Notes: generated from the sequence alone by a model not told the origin. A DNA stretch of 64,000 nucleotides from Asticcacaulis sp. MM231 (GCF_964186625.1 NZ_OZ075108.1:1116001-1180000); one strand, 5' to 3'; counted from the stretch's first letter, positions 44,714 through 54,199 are shown. Translations and numbers: made by a program.

Positions 44714-45770
44714 CCACCCCGATTATGACGCCCACGAAAAAGTCCTCATGGTGGAGGATGCCGCCTCTGGCCTGAAAGCCATTATCGCCGTCCATTCCAC
44801 GGCGCTGGGCGCGGCCGCCGGTGGCTGCCGCCTTTGGGCCTATGACAACGGGGTGAGCGCGCTCAGCGATGCTTTGCGCCTGTCACGCGGCATGAGCTAC
44901 AAGAACGCCATGGCCAATCTGCCGATGGGGGGCGGCAAGGCGGTCATTTTAGGACCTGTGCCGGCTGATCGCCGCGAAGCCGTGCTGGAAGCCTTCGGTC
45001 GCGCCGTGGATAGCCTGGATGGTCAGTATATCACCGCCGAGGATGTCGGGGTTTCGGTCGCTGACATGAAGATCGTGGCGCGCACCACCGGCTATGTCTC
45101 CGGGCTGGATGCGGCTGTGGGCAAGTCTGGCGGAGATCCGTCGCCCTTCACGGCGCGTGGCGTGCGCGTCGGTATCGAAGCCGCGGTCAAGGCCAAGCTC
45201 GGTCGTTCTGATCTCGCCGGTATCAAGGTCGCCGTTCAGGGCCTCGGCCATGTCGGCACCTATCTCTGCGAAGAACTGTTCAGTCTCGGTGCCAAGCTTG
45301 TGGTGGCCGATATCAATCCGGAGCGGGTGGAAGAGGTCTGCAATCGCTTTGCGGCCGAGAGCGTATCGGTCAACAACATCCTGTTGCAGACGGTCGATGT
45401 GGTGGCGCCGTGCGCGCTTGGTGGCGCGATCAGCGAGGATGTGGCTAGCCGTCTGCAAGCCACGATCGTCGCTGGCGCGGCCAATAATCAACTATTGACT
45501 CCGGGGGCTGGGCGTATCTTAGGCCAGCGCGGCATTCTCTATGCGCCGGACTATGTGATCAATGCCGGCGGCATCATCATGGTGGCCGGTGAAATCTCGG
45601 GCCGTAACGATGAGGCCGATATTCTGGCGCAGGTCGACGCCATCGGTCCGCGCCTGTTTGATATCTTCACCAAGGCAAAAAGCGCCAACGCACTCACCAA
45701 TGTGATTGCCGATGCGATGGCGCGCGATAAGATCGCGGCCGCGCGCGCCAGGGTGACCGAGGCGGCTTAA
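44706..45770 (+). CDS. leucine/valine dehydrogenase (Glu/Leu/Phe/Val dehydrogenase family)
   Basis: This 354-residue NAD-dependent enzyme reversibly deaminates branched-chain amino acids to keto acids. ALGAAAGGCRLWAY and KNAMANLPMGGGKAVI with the catalytic Lys are typical of leucine and phenylalanine dehydrogenases. AVQGLGHVGTYLCEELF is the NAD site and LTPGAGRILGQRGILYAPDYVINAGGI closes the active site. Its ATG lies 8 nt inside the end of the oxidoreductase gene. It would feed keto acids directly to that enzyme. Confidence 0.9.
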   Translation: MFDHPDYDAHEKVLMVEDAASGLKAIIAVHSTALGAAAGGCRLWAYDNGVSALSDALRLSRGMSYKNAMANLPMGGGKAVILGPVPADRREAVLEAFGRAVDSLDGQYITAEDVGVSVADMKIVARTTGYVSGLDAAVGKSGGDPSPFTARGVRVGIEAAVKAKLGRSDLAGIKVAVQGLGHVGTYLCEELFSLGAKLVVADINPERVEEVCNRFAAESVSVNNILLQTVDVVAPCALGGAISEDVASRLQATIVAGAANNQLLTPGAGRILGQRGILYAPDYVINAGGIIMVAGEISGRNDEADILAQVDAIGPRLFDIFTKAKSANALTNVIADAMARDKIAAARARVTEAA

Positions 45771-45805
45771 ACGATCCGAAACGGGACTAAATAACAGGGA
45801 CGATC

Positions 45806-46930
45806 ATGCCACTCAACGACGATCAGGCGATGATAAGCGAGGCGGCCAGGCGCTTCGCCTATGACAAACTGCGGCCTTTCGCCGGTGCGTGGGATGAGCA
45901 AAAGCATTTCCCGGTTGATGTAATGCGCGAGGCGGCGGGCCTGGGATTCGCCGCCATCTACACAGGTGAAGAGCACGGCGGGGCGGCTATGTCGCGGCTC
46001 GATGCCGTGCTGATTTTTGAGCAGTTATCGCGCGGCTGCATCGCCACGGCGGCCTTTCTGTCGATCCACAACATGTGCACCTGGATGATCGACAGCTTTG
46101 GTTCAGATGCGTTGCGGGCGCGTTTCGTACCGAAGCTGACCGGCATGGCGACGATCGCCAGCTACTGCCTGACCGAACCGGGTTCCGGCTCCGACGCCGC
46201 CGCCATGAAAACGCGTGCGGTGAGAGAGGGTGATGCTTATGTGCTTAATGGCTCGAAAGCCTTTATCTCCGGCGCTGGCGTCTCGGATATCTATGTCGTC
46301 ATGGCCAATACGGATGAGACCATTTCCGCTTTTGTGGTGTCGAAAGAGACCTCGGGGTTAAGCTTCGGCGCCGTCGAGAAGAAGATGGGCTGGAACGCCC
46401 AGCCGACGCGACAGGTCATGTTCGATCAGGTGCAGATACCCGTGGGCAATCGTATTGGCGATGAGGGACAGGGCTTCAAATTCGCCATGAAGGGGCTGGA
46501 TGGCGGACGTCTCAACATCGCCGCCTGTTCGCTTGGCGGCGCGCAGGATGCGCTGGATCGCGCCATGGCCTATGCCTCTGAACGCAGCCAGTTCGGCCAA
46601 CACCTGAATGCGTTTCAGGTGACGCAGTTCAAGCTGGCTGATATGGAGACTGAGTTACAGGCGGCGCGTTCCATGCTCTATGAGGCGGCGGCGCGGCTGG
46701 ATGATCACACACCGGACGCGACGAAATGGTGCGCCATGGCCAAGCGCTTCGTCACCGATACATGCTCGAAAATCGCCAATGAGGCCCTGCAAATCCATGG
46801 CGGCTATGGTTATCTGCATGACTATGGTGTCGAACGGATCGTGCGTGACCTGCGGGTGCATCAGATCCTGGAAGGCACCAACGAGATCATGCGCGTTATT
46901 ATTGCGCGCGATATGCTGAAAGGGTCGTGA
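45806..46930 (+). CDS. acyl-CoA dehydrogenase, isobutyryl-CoA type
   Basis: This 374-residue flavoenzyme introduces a 2,3 double bond into short branched acyl-CoAs. CLTEPGSGSDAAAMKTRA is the FAD/substrate signature, FISGAGVSDIYVVMA follows, and QIHGGYGYLHDYGVERIVRDLRVHQILEGTNEIMR contains the second signature. The E in LEGTNEI region is the usual short-chain-specific site. Context favours isobutyryl-CoA or 2-methylbutanoyl-CoA. It follows the dehydrogenase by 35 nt and overlaps the next gene. Confidence 0.9.
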   Translation: MPLNDDQAMISEAARRFAYDKLRPFAGAWDEQKHFPVDVMREAAGLGFAAIYTGEEHGGAAMSRLDAVLIFEQLSRGCIATAAFLSIHNMCTWMIDSFGSDALRARFVPKLTGMATIASYCLTEPGSGSDAAAMKTRAVREGDAYVLNGSKAFISGAGVSDIYVVMANTDETISAFVVSKETSGLSFGAVEKKMGWNAQPTRQVMFDQVQIPVGNRIGDEGQGFKFAMKGLDGGRLNIAACSLGGAQDALDRAMAYASERSQFGQHLNAFQVTQFKLADMETELQAARSMLYEAAARLDDHTPDATKWCAMAKRFVTDTCSKIANEALQIHGGYGYLHDYGVERIVRDLRVHQILEGTNEIMRVIIARDMLKGS

Positions 46931-47958
46931 TGGACGTATCTGTCCGTGTAGAAAACGGTGTCGGCCGGATTACGCTGAACCGACCCAAGGCGCTGCATGC
47001 CCTGACGACGGAGATGTGTCAGGCGATGAGCGATGCGCTCACCCGGTGGGCTGCGGATGATGGCGTGCGCATGCTGATGATCGATCATGCCGAGGGCACG
47101 CGCGGCTTTTGCGCCGGTGGTGATATCCGCATGGTGGCGCAGTCCGGTCGCGCTGATGGCAAGGCGGGGGAAGCCTTCTTCAACATCGAATATCGCCTCA
47201 ACACACAGATAAAGCGCTTCCCAAAGCCGTATGTTGCTTTGCTGGATGGCGTGACTATGGGCGGCGGCGTGGGTATTTCGATCCATGGATCGCACCGCAT
47301 CGCCACCGAAAACACCCTCTTCGCCATGCCGGAAACCGGTATTGGCCTGTTTCCGGATGTCGGCGGCGGCTGGTTCCTGCCGCGGCTGGAGGGACAGCTT
47401 GGTATCTGGCTGGCGCTGACGGGTGCGCGCCTTAAAGGTTCGGATGTTGTGGCGGCCGGCCTCGCTACGCACTTTGTTACCTCTGAAAACCTGCCGGATG
47501 TGAAGGCGCGGATACTGGCGGGCGAAGCTCTGGATGATGTCCTGGCCGACTGTACGCAGATGCCCGTCAGGGCCGGCTATGCCGAACATCTGGATGTCAT
47601 TCATCATTGCTTTTCACGCCCCACGATCACCGACATCTGTCTGGCGCTGAAAATGGCCGATGACGATTGGGCTACCGCGCAGGCCGATATTCTCAAGAGC
47701 CGCTCACCCTTGTCGCTCAGCGTCTCGCTCGAACAGTTGCGGCGAGGGGCGCGCATGGCATCGTTTGAAGACGTTATGCGTATGGAATACCGCATCGCCT
47801 GTCATATCATCCGCAGCCACGATTTTTCCGAGGGCGTGCGGGCGGTGATCGAGGACAAGGACAATGCGCCGACGTGGTCGCCGGCCAGTCTGTCGGGTGT
47901 CACGCCGCAGATGGTTGAGGCGATGTTCGCAGCCGTGGACGAGGAGCTTGCGCTATGA
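46930..47958 (+). CDS. enoyl-CoA hydratase/isomerase-family, 3-hydroxyisobutyryl-CoA hydrolase-like
   Basis: This 342-residue crotonase-fold protein is longer than ordinary hydratases (about 260), matching the ECH_2 group of 3-hydroxyisobutyryl-CoA hydrolases. GFCAGGDIRMVAQ, DGVTMGGGVGISIHGSHRIA and FAMPETGIGLFPDVGGGWFLPRL carry the CoA and active-site residues, with the Glu of PETGIG. It probably releases 3-hydroxyisobutyrate. ATG at 46930 overlaps the preceding stop; GTG at 46927 is possible. A separate hydratase for methacrylyl-CoA is not in the window. Confidence 0.87.
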   Translation: MDVSVRVENGVGRITLNRPKALHALTTEMCQAMSDALTRWAADDGVRMLMIDHAEGTRGFCAGGDIRMVAQSGRADGKAGEAFFNIEYRLNTQIKRFPKPYVALLDGVTMGGGVGISIHGSHRIATENTLFAMPETGIGLFPDVGGGWFLPRLEGQLGIWLALTGARLKGSDVVAAGLATHFVTSENLPDVKARILAGEALDDVLADCTQMPVRAGYAEHLDVIHHCFSRPTITDICLALKMADDDWATAQADILKSRSPLSLSVSLEQLRRGARMASFEDVMRMEYRIACHIIRSHDFSEGVRAVIEDKDNAPTWSPASLSGVTPQMVEAMFAAVDEELAL

Positions 47959-48833
47959 AAATCGCCTTTATCGGTCTGGGGCATATGGGTTCGGGCATGG
48001 CGGCCAATCTGGTCAAGGGCGGGCATGAGGTGCGCGCTTATGATCTGAGCGCAGCGGCCGTGACCCAGGCGGTGGCCGAGGGCTGCATCGGTGTGGCCTC
48101 GCTCAACGAGGCCTGTCAGGATGCGGAGGCCGTGATCACCATGCTGCCGGCAGGACAGCACGTCCTGTCGGTCTATGCGCAGGTGATGGAACAGGCAGAG
48201 CCCTCCGCGCTGCTGATCGATTGTTCGACCATCGATGTTGAGAGCGCCCGCAAGGTGGCCAGACAGGCGGAAAGCGCCGGATTCGCCATGGTCGATGCGC
48301 CGGTTTCGGGCGGTGTGGCGGGGGCGAAAGCCGGCACCCTGACCTTTATGTGCGGTGGCCCGCAAGCGGCTTTTGCCCGCGCGGAACCGATGCTGCAAGC
48401 TATGGGCAAGGCCGTCATCCATGCCGGTAGCGCGGGCGCGGGGCAAGCGGCCAAGCTGTGCAACAACATGCTGCTGGCCATTACCATGATCGGCACCTGC
48501 GAAGCCTTTGCCCTGGCGGAAAAGCTCGGGCTCGATGATCAGGTGTTTTTCGACATTGCCTCGAAGGCGTCGGGTCAGAACTGGTCGATGACCAGCTATT
48601 GCCCGGTGCCGGGGCCGGTGCCCACCTCGCCGGCCAATAACGATTATCAGCCGGGTTTCGCGGCGGCGTTGATGCTGAAGGACCTGACCCTTGCCATGCA
48701 GGCGGCGGCGCAGAATGACGCCCACACGCCACTCGGCGCCAAGGCGCATACGCTCTATGAGGCGTTGTGCCGTCAGGGCTACGCGGCGCAGGACTTCTCC
48801 TATATGATGGAACGGATACGCAGGGGGTCTTAA
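47955..48833 (+). CDS. mmsB: 3-hydroxyisobutyrate dehydrogenase
   Basis: This 292-residue NAD enzyme oxidises 3-hydroxyisobutyrate to methylmalonate semialdehyde. IAFIGLGHMGSGMAANLVKGGH is the beta-hydroxyacid dehydrogenase signature at the N-terminus, DAPVSGGVAGAKAGTLTFM is the substrate loop, and AGAGQAAKLCNNML contains the catalytic Lys. PGPVPTSPANNDYQPGF is typical of MmsB proteins. It overlaps the hydrolase gene in an ATGA and closes the operon. MmsA, the next enzyme, is not in the window. Confidence 0.93.
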   Translation: MKIAFIGLGHMGSGMAANLVKGGHEVRAYDLSAAAVTQAVAEGCIGVASLNEACQDAEAVITMLPAGQHVLSVYAQVMEQAEPSALLIDCSTIDVESARKVARQAESAGFAMVDAPVSGGVAGAKAGTLTFMCGGPQAAFARAEPMLQAMGKAVIHAGSAGAGQAAKLCNNMLLAITMIGTCEAFALAEKLGLDDQVFFDIASKASGQNWSMTSYCPVPGPVPTSPANNDYQPGFAAALMLKDLTLAMQAAAQNDAHTPLGAKAHTLYEALCRQGYAAQDFSYMMERIRRGS

Positions 48834-48846
48834 GATTTCGCGGCGC

Positions 48847-49152
48847 TTAAGCCCGGATATAATGCAGTACGTCCGGGCTGTTGGCGGCAGCGGCCATGAC
48901 CACCTTGTTCAGGCCCTGTTCGGTGGTGCGCTGATCGATTTCACCCTTGCGGTACATCCACGACAGCTTGCGCAGGTAATCGCGCAGCGCCACCTTGTCG
49001 TCTTCGCCGAAGCGCACCGAGGTCATGGCTTCAGTGCGCGCCTGCAGTTTTTCGCGGGCGGCGCGGCCTTCGCGAATCCCGACCTTGAACGCTTGCATCT
49101 GCTCGGTCACGAAGGCGTGGCGGGCGATTTCATTAAAGGGATTGAGGGGCAT
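48847..49152 (-). CDS. conserved hypothetical small protein
   Basis: This is a 101-residue basic, helical protein with no signal or membrane segment (NEIARHAFVTEQMQAFKVGI, then ALRDYLRKLSWMYRKGEIDQ). The family is not recognised. The ATG at 49152 is preferred since it begins PLNPFNEIARH; the frame extends only 13 residues further. It faces the mmsB gene tail to tail, 13 nt apart. Confidence 0.6.
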   Translation of the reverse strand: MPLNPFNEIARHAFVTEQMQAFKVGIREGRAAREKLQARTEAMTSVRFGEDDKVALRDYLRKLSWMYRKGEIDQRTTEQGLNKVVMAAAANSPDVLHYIRA

Positions 49153-49256
49153 GAGGCGTACTCCTGAAAAGCCAGGCTCTAAGCATTTCACAGCCGCCGC
49201 GCCTTGCCAACTAACGCTTCCTCACTTCAGCGGCATCCAGATCAGCGAAAATTTGA

Positions 49257-49752
49257 TCAATCGTGACCGGAAAAATCCTGAAACATCACAAAAGCATCAA
49301 CATAACCTAATTCGGGATGCGCAAAGGCGCCCGGCAGGCGAGCAACAATCTCGAAACCCATGTGCTGCCACAGGGCGACGGCGCGTTCATTGCTGCTGAC
49401 GACGAAATTGAACTGCATGGCGCGGAAGCCCCGCGACTTGGCCACCTCCATAGCATGCCGGCACATGGCGCTGGCCACGCCCTTGCCTGTGGACGAAGGC
49501 GCGGTCATGAAACCGCAATTAGCAACGTGGGCGCCGCCGCCTTGCCGATTAGGTGTCAGGAAATAGTGCCCCAATACCGTGCCATCGACCTCGGCCACGA
49601 AGACCTGATGCGGTGCGGCGAACCAGTAGGTGAGCGCGGTGTCGCGGTCCCAGTCACGCGGCAGGGTGTAGGTCTCCCCGGCACGCAAGGTGGGTTTCAG
49701 GATGGCCCAGATGGCGTCATGGTCGGCGGTGGTGGCGAGTTCTGATCTGCAT
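49257..49752 (-). pseudogene. GNAT-family N-acetyltransferase with a single-base frameshift at the N-terminus
   Basis: The body (VFVAEVDGTVLGHYFLTPNRQG, then MTAPSSTGKGVASAMCRHAM with the acetyl-CoA loop, and SSNERAVALWQHMGFEIV) is a typical GNAT. Its expected N-terminus (LATTADHDAIWAILKPTLRAGETYTLP) continues upstream without a start codon. ATG 49752 with QIR lies in the neighbouring frame. One extra A in the pair at 49740-49741 separates them. The likely joined length is about 164 residues. It may be a sequencing error. Confidence 0.7.
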
Positions 49753-49855
49753 GGCGCTGATATAGGCCATCCTTAATCGCCGCATAACCCATTCGGTTGG
49801 AAAAAATTTAACGAAGCCGGCGCATGGTCAAAGTCAATCAGGATTGGGACGTATC

Positions 49856-50353
49856 ATGCGCCGACTATCATCTGCTGTTGTTCTGCTGGCAGGCTTATGC
49901 GCCACTGCGGCGCAGGCAGCACCGCGCAGCACCGAGGCCGAAGTGCTCGAGATGATCAACGCCGAACGCGCGGCGCACGGATGCCAGCCCTTGCATGTTG
50001 AGGCGCGCCTGACCGAAGCCGCGCAGCGCCAGAGCCGTCAGATGGTGGAGCGCCATTATTTCAGCCATACCGCGCCCGATGGCTCGACGCCGGGGCGTCG
50101 GGTACGGGATACCGGCTACGTCTACCAGATGGTCGGCGAAAACATCGAGGTCAATTCGGACGTACCCGAAGCGGTGGTTGACGCGTGGATGAACAGTCCA
50201 GGCCACCGGGATAACATCCTGATGTGTGCGTTCCGGGAAACCGGCATCGCCGTTGCCTGGCAGGAGGATGACCAGCCGGTGCCCGGCGTGCCGCCCGAGT
50301 TTCGCGCCTACTGGACGCAGGTCTTTGCCATGCCGCTTAATCTCGGCAAATGA
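49856..50353 (+). CDS. exported CAP/SCP-domain protein (YkwD-like)
   Basis: This is a 165-residue protein with signal peptide (AVVLLAGLCATAAQA). The CAP domain runs from EVLEMINAERAAHGCQPLHVE through ERHYFSHTAPDGSTPGRRV to VDAWMNSPGHRDNILM. The paired His residues (one in HYFSHT, one in PGHRDN) and Glu of GENIEV are the cavity residues. Function in bacteria is unclear. The ATG at 49856 gives the signal peptide. Its 3' end faces prpD 11 nt away. Confidence 0.85.
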   Translation: MRRLSSAVVLLAGLCATAAQAAPRSTEAEVLEMINAERAAHGCQPLHVEARLTEAAQRQSRQMVERHYFSHTAPDGSTPGRRVRDTGYVYQMVGENIEVNSDVPEAVVDAWMNSPGHRDNILMCAFRETGIAVAWQEDDQPVPGVPPEFRAYWTQVFAMPLNLGK

Positions 50354-50363
50354 AACTGGGCGA

Positions 50364-51815
50364 CTAGATCACATACAGATCGACATAGTCATTGACGGGC
50401 ATGGCTTCCAGCGCCTGCTGGTCGAGACTGACCTTGAGGATGGCCGCCTGTTGTTTTGACGGAAAACGGCGCGCGAGATTGGTGCGGAACTTGGCTTCGA
50501 GCAGAGGTATGCCGTCGGCGCGGCGGCGCTTGTGGCCGATCGGATATTCCACCACAATCTCATCCAAGACCGTACCATCGTTGAGTTCCAGGGTCAGGGC
50601 ATTGGCGATGCTGCGCTTGTCAGGGTCGTGGTAATCGGCGGTGAAGGCGGTATCCTCGACGCAAGTGATCTTGTCACGTAAGGCATCGATACGCGGATCA
50701 CCAGCGACGCCGTCTTCATAGTCCGCGGCCGTCAGACGGCCATGGATCAGCGGCACGGCGACCATGTACTGGATGCAGTGATCGCGGTCGGCCGGATTAT
50801 CGAGCGGCCCCTTCTTGTCGATGATGCGGATGCAAGCCTCATGGGTGCGGATGGTGACGCGCCGGATGTCCTCGGTCGTCTTGCCGAGCGCAGCCAGCTT
50901 ATGATGCAGCATCATGGCGGCTTCGACGGCGGTTTGACTGTGAAACTCGGCCGGGAAGCTGATCTTGAACAGGATCTGCTCCATGACGTAAGCGCCATAG
51001 GGCCGCTGGAACCTGAACGGCTGACCCTTGAACAGTACGTCGTAAAAGCCCCAGGTCTTGGCGGTGAGCACCGAGGGATAACCCATCTCGCCTTTTTGCG
51101 CCATGAGCGCCAGACGCACAGCGCGCGAGGTGGCGTCACCGGCGGCCCAGCTTTTACGCGATCCGGTATTGGGCGAATGGCGATAGGTGCGTAAGGCCTG
51201 GCCATCGACCCAGGCCAGTGACACGGCGTTGATGATCTCGTCGCGGTCGAGACCCAGCATCTGCGCCACCACGGCGGTGGAAGCGACCTTGACCAGCACG
51301 ACGTGATCGATGCCGACGCGATTGAAGCTGTTTTCCAGCGCCAGACAGCCCTGGATTTCATGCGCCTTGATCATCGCCGTCAGGACATCACGCATGAGGA
51401 GCGGCTTGCGTCCGGCGGCGATGGCGTTGCGCGACAGCCAGTCGGCGGTGGCCAGGATGCCGCCGAGATTATCGGACGGATGGCCCCATTCGGCCGCCAG
51501 CCAGGTGTCGTTGAAATCGAGCCAGCGGATCATGGCGCCGATGTTGAACGCCGCCTGTATGGGGTCGAGCTGGAACTGCGTGCCGGGCACTTTTGCACCG
51601 TGGGGAACGACGGTGCCGGGGACGATGGGGCCCAGCAGCTTGGCGCAGGCGGGATAGTCGAGCGCCTCCAGTCCGCAGCCGAGGGTATCGATCAGGCAGT
51701 TGCGCGCGGTTTCATAGGCGAGGTCGGAGGTGATCTCATAATCAAGCACATAATCGACGATGTCGGTGAGGACACTGTCCGGCGCGGGACGTTCGTTTGG
51801 GATATGGGCGGACAT
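50364..51815 (-). CDS. prpD: 2-methylcitrate dehydratase (MmgE/PrpD)
   Basis: This 483-residue enzyme dehydrates 2-methylcitrate to 2-methyl-cis-aconitate; the length equals E. coli Prp[22 protein letters not shown] is the family signature, with [19 protein letters not shown] and [19 protein letters not shown] further on. It is the last gene of prpB-prpC-prpD on the minus strand. A 159-nt palindromic repeat element separates it from prpC, which may alter its expression. ATG at 51815 precedes SAHIPNERP. Confidence 0.93.
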   Translation of the reverse strand: MSAHIPNERPAPDSVLTDIVDYVLDYEITSDLAYETARNCLIDTLGCGLEALDYPACAKLLGPIVPGTVVPHGAKVPGTQFQLDPIQAAFNIGAMIRWLDFNDTWLAAEWGHPSDNLGGILATADWLSRNAIAAGRKPLLMRDVLTAMIKAHEIQGCLALENSFNRVGIDHVVLVKVASTAVVAQMLGLDRDEIINAVSLAWVDGQALRTYRHSPNTGSRKSWAAGDATSRAVRLALMAQKGEMGYPSVLTAKTWGFYDVLFKGQPFRFQRPYGAYVMEQILFKISFPAEFHSQTAVEAAMMLHHKLAALGKTTEDIRRVTIRTHEACIRIIDKKGPLDNPADRDHCIQYMVAVPLIHGRLTAADYEDGVAGDPRIDALRDKITCVEDTAFTADYHDPDKRSIANALTLELNDGTVLDEIVVEYPIGHKRRRADGIPLLEAKFRTNLARRFPSKQQAAILKVSLDQQALEAMPVNDYVDLYVI

Positions 51816-51848
51816 AGCGGGCTTTCTTGAGGGAAGACAAGAAAGGTG

Positions 51849-52007
51849 ATCCACAGATTACACAGATTACACAGATTTTTCAGAGCCTTAGTGGTCAAAT
51901 CCGCTTTTGTTGTCAGGGCCTGTTGGCGCAAAGCGCCTTTTCAATCTCATAAACTGCGATGGCCATTAAACTCAGAAAAATCTGTGTAATCTGTGTAATC
52001 TGTGGAT
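51849..52007. repeat. CCACAGATT-type dispersed element, copy B, inside the prp operon
   Basis: The two 33-nt arms at 51849-51881 and 51975-52007 are perfect reverse complements, each containing three CACAGATT repeats. The 93-nt interior holds the hairpin GGCGCAAAGCGCC (51925-51937) and imperfectly inverted inner arms around AGTGGTCAAAT and AATGGCCATC. The element lies between prpC and prpD. Confidence 0.85.
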
Positions 52008-52021
52008 AAACCTTCCTTAAA

Positions 52022-53176
52022 TTATGGACGGTCTTTCAGGGCCTCGAAGGGTTTATCCTCCGGGCCGGTATAGTTGGCATTGGGGCGGATGATCTTGCCG
52101 TCCTGGCGCTGTTCGATGATGTGCGCTGACCAGCCGGAGGTGCGCGAAATCACGAAAAGCGGCGTGAACATATCGGTCGGGACGCCCATCATGTGATAGG
52201 AAACCGCCGAGAACCAGTCGAGATTGGGGAACATCCTCTTGGCGTCCCACATCACGCTTTCCAGCCGCTCGGCGATGGCGAACATCTTCATGGAATTTTG
52301 CTCGGCGGAGAGGCGGCGCGCCACCTCCTTGATCACCACATTGCGCGGATCGGCCACCGTATAGACCGGATGACCAAAGCCGATGATGACCTCCTTACGG
52401 TCAACACGGGCGCGGATATCGGCCTCGGCCTCGTCCGGATTGTCGTAACGTTTCTGGATATCAAAGGCGACTTCGTTGGCGCCACCATGTTTGGGGCCGC
52501 GAAGCGCGCCGATGCCGCCGATGATGCAGGAATAAAAGTCCGAACCCGTACCGGCGATCACGCGGGCGGCGAAGGTTGAGGCGTTGAACTCGTGTTCGGC
52601 ATAGAGGATCAGCGAGGTGTGCATGGCGCGCACCCACGACTCAGGCGGCGGCTTGCCGTGCAGCATATGCAGGAAGTGGCCACCTATGCTGTCGTCGTCG
52701 GTCTCGACCTCGATGCGCTTGCCGTTATGGCTGAACTGATACCAGTAGAGCAGCATGGAGCCGAGGCTGGCCAATAGCTTGTCGGCAATGTCGCGCGCGC
52801 CGGGATGGTTGTGGTCTTCGCGCTCCGCCGACTGGCAGCCAAGGACGGACACGCCGGTGCGCAGCACGTCCATCGGGTGCGTCGAATAGGGCAGGCTTTC
52901 CAGCACGGCCTTCAGCGTGGCGGGCAGGCCGCGCAGGGATCGGAGCTTGGTCTTGTAGGCGGCCAGTTCGCTGAGATTGGGCAGCTTGCCGTGGATCAGC
53001 AGGTGGGCGATTTCCTCAAATTCCGAGGTGGCGGCGAGATCAAGGATATCGTAGCCGCGATAGGCCAGGTCATTGCCGGTGCGTCCGACCGTGCACAGGG
53101 CGGTATTGCCGGCGATCTGACCGGACAAGGCCACGGATTTCTTGGGCTTAAAGCCCGTCGGTGTATCTCCGTCCAT
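52022..53176 (-). CDS. prpC: 2-methylcitrate synthase
   Basis: This 384-residue enzyme condenses propionyl-CoA and oxaloacetate. Citrate-synthase landmarks are present: [15 protein letters not shown] with the catalytic His, [38 protein letters not shown] and [22 protein letters not shown] and the length of 384 fit PrpC better than the usual 430-residue GltA. It starts 20 nt behind prpB, with AAGGAA upstream, and is followed by the repeat element before prpD. Confidence 0.94.
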   Translation of the reverse strand: MDGDTPTGFKPKKSVALSGQIAGNTALCTVGRTGNDLAYRGYDILDLAATSEFEEIAHLLIHGKLPNLSELAAYKTKLRSLRGLPATLKAVLESLPYSTHPMDVLRTGVSVLGCQSAEREDHNHPGARDIADKLLASLGSMLLYWYQFSHNGKRIEVETDDDSIGGHFLHMLHGKPPPESWVRAMHTSLILYAEHEFNASTFAARVIAGTGSDFYSCIIGGIGALRGPKHGGANEVAFDIQKRYDNPDEAEADIRARVDRKEVIIGFGHPVYTVADPRNVVIKEVARRLSAEQNSMKMFAIAERLESVMWDAKRMFPNLDWFSAVSYHMMGVPTDMFTPLFVISRTSGWSAHIIEQRQDGKIIRPNANYTGPEDKPFEALKDRP

Positions 53177-53196
53177 GAGGCATTTCCTTGTTCCTG

Positions 53197-54084
53197 TTAT
53201 TTTTGTTTGTTGGTGTTGAAAAGCGCGTCGAGGCGCTCTTCAAAGGCATGGTAACCGATACGGTCATACAGTTCCTCACGGGTCTGCATGGTATCGAGCA
53301 CATTCTTCTGATTGCCGTCGCGGCGGATGGCGGTATAGACGTTCTCCGCCGCCTTGTTCATGGCGCGGAAGGCCGACAGGGGGTAGAGCTGGATGGCGAC
53401 ACCGGCCGAGGCCAGTTCCTCGCGGGTGAAGAGGGGCGTCTTGCCGAACTCGGTGATATTGGCCAGCACCGGCACCTTTACAGCGTCGACAAAGCGGCGA
53501 TAGGTGTCCAGATCATAGGCGGCCTCGGCGAAGATGCCGTCAGCGCCGGCCTCAACGCAGGCGATGGCGCGTTCGATGGCGGCCTCCACGCCATCAACGG
53601 CAATGGCGTCGGTGCGGGCGATCAGGAAGAAATCGGGATCGGTCTTGGCGTCGGCGGCCGCTTTCACACGATCGACCATTTCGGCGGTCGAAACGATCTC
53701 CTTGCCGGGACGGTGGCCGCAGCGCTTGGCGCCGACCTGGTCCTCGATATGGCATGCGGCGGCGCCGAACTTGATCAATGACTTGATCGTGCGTTCGATG
53801 TTGAACGCCGAGGGGCCAAAGCCGGTATCGATATCGACCATCAGCGGCAGGTCGCAGACATCGGTGATGCGGCGGATATCGGTGAGCACATCATCAAGCG
53901 TATTGATGCCGAGATCGGGAAGCCCCAGCGATCCGGCCGCCACGCCGCCACCCGACAGATAGATGGCCTTGTAACCGGCACGTTTGGCCAGCAGGGCATG
54001 ATTGGCATTGATGGCACCCACCACCTGCAAAGGCTGTTCAGCGGCCAGAGCCGCGCGAAATTTCGCGCCTGCGGAGGTCATCAT
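53197..54084 (-). CDS. prpB: methylisocitrate lyase
   Basis: This 295-residue enzyme of the isocitrate lyase/PEP mutase fold splits 2-methylisocitrate into pyruvate and succinate. [38 protein letters not shown] (metal-binding Asp) and [14 protein letters not shown] (catalytic Cys) are the landmarks. It is first in the prp operon. The 115-nt gap upstream (54085-54199) holds its promoter; TTGACC with 17-nt spacing to TACCTT is a possible sigma-70 pair. No prpR is adjacent. Confidence 0.95.
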   Translation of the reverse strand: MMTSAGAKFRAALAAEQPLQVVGAINANHALLAKRAGYKAIYLSGGGVAAGSLGLPDLGINTLDDVLTDIRRITDVCDLPLMVDIDTGFGPSAFNIERTIKSLIKFGAAACHIEDQVGAKRCGHRPGKEIVSTAEMVDRVKAAADAKTDPDFFLIARTDAIAVDGVEAAIERAIACVEAGADGIFAEAAYDLDTYRRFVDAVKVPVLANITEFGKTPLFTREELASAGVAIQLYPLSAFRAMNKAAENVYTAIRRDGNQKNVLDTMQTREELYDRIGYHAFEERLDALFNTNKQK

Positions 54085-54199
54085 GTGGCGTTTCCCTGTC
54101 TTTACGACTTACAACCGAAAGGTATCAAGTGAAACCAATTGGGTCAAGCGCAATCATTTACGCTCACGTAAACCTCGGCGTCAATTCACGTGCGATTGA

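Noticed and set aside
51849..52007. CRISPR array from the CACAGATT repeats
   Set aside because: The units are 10-11 nt, contiguous and inverted in two arms. There are no spacers of uniform size and no cas genes.
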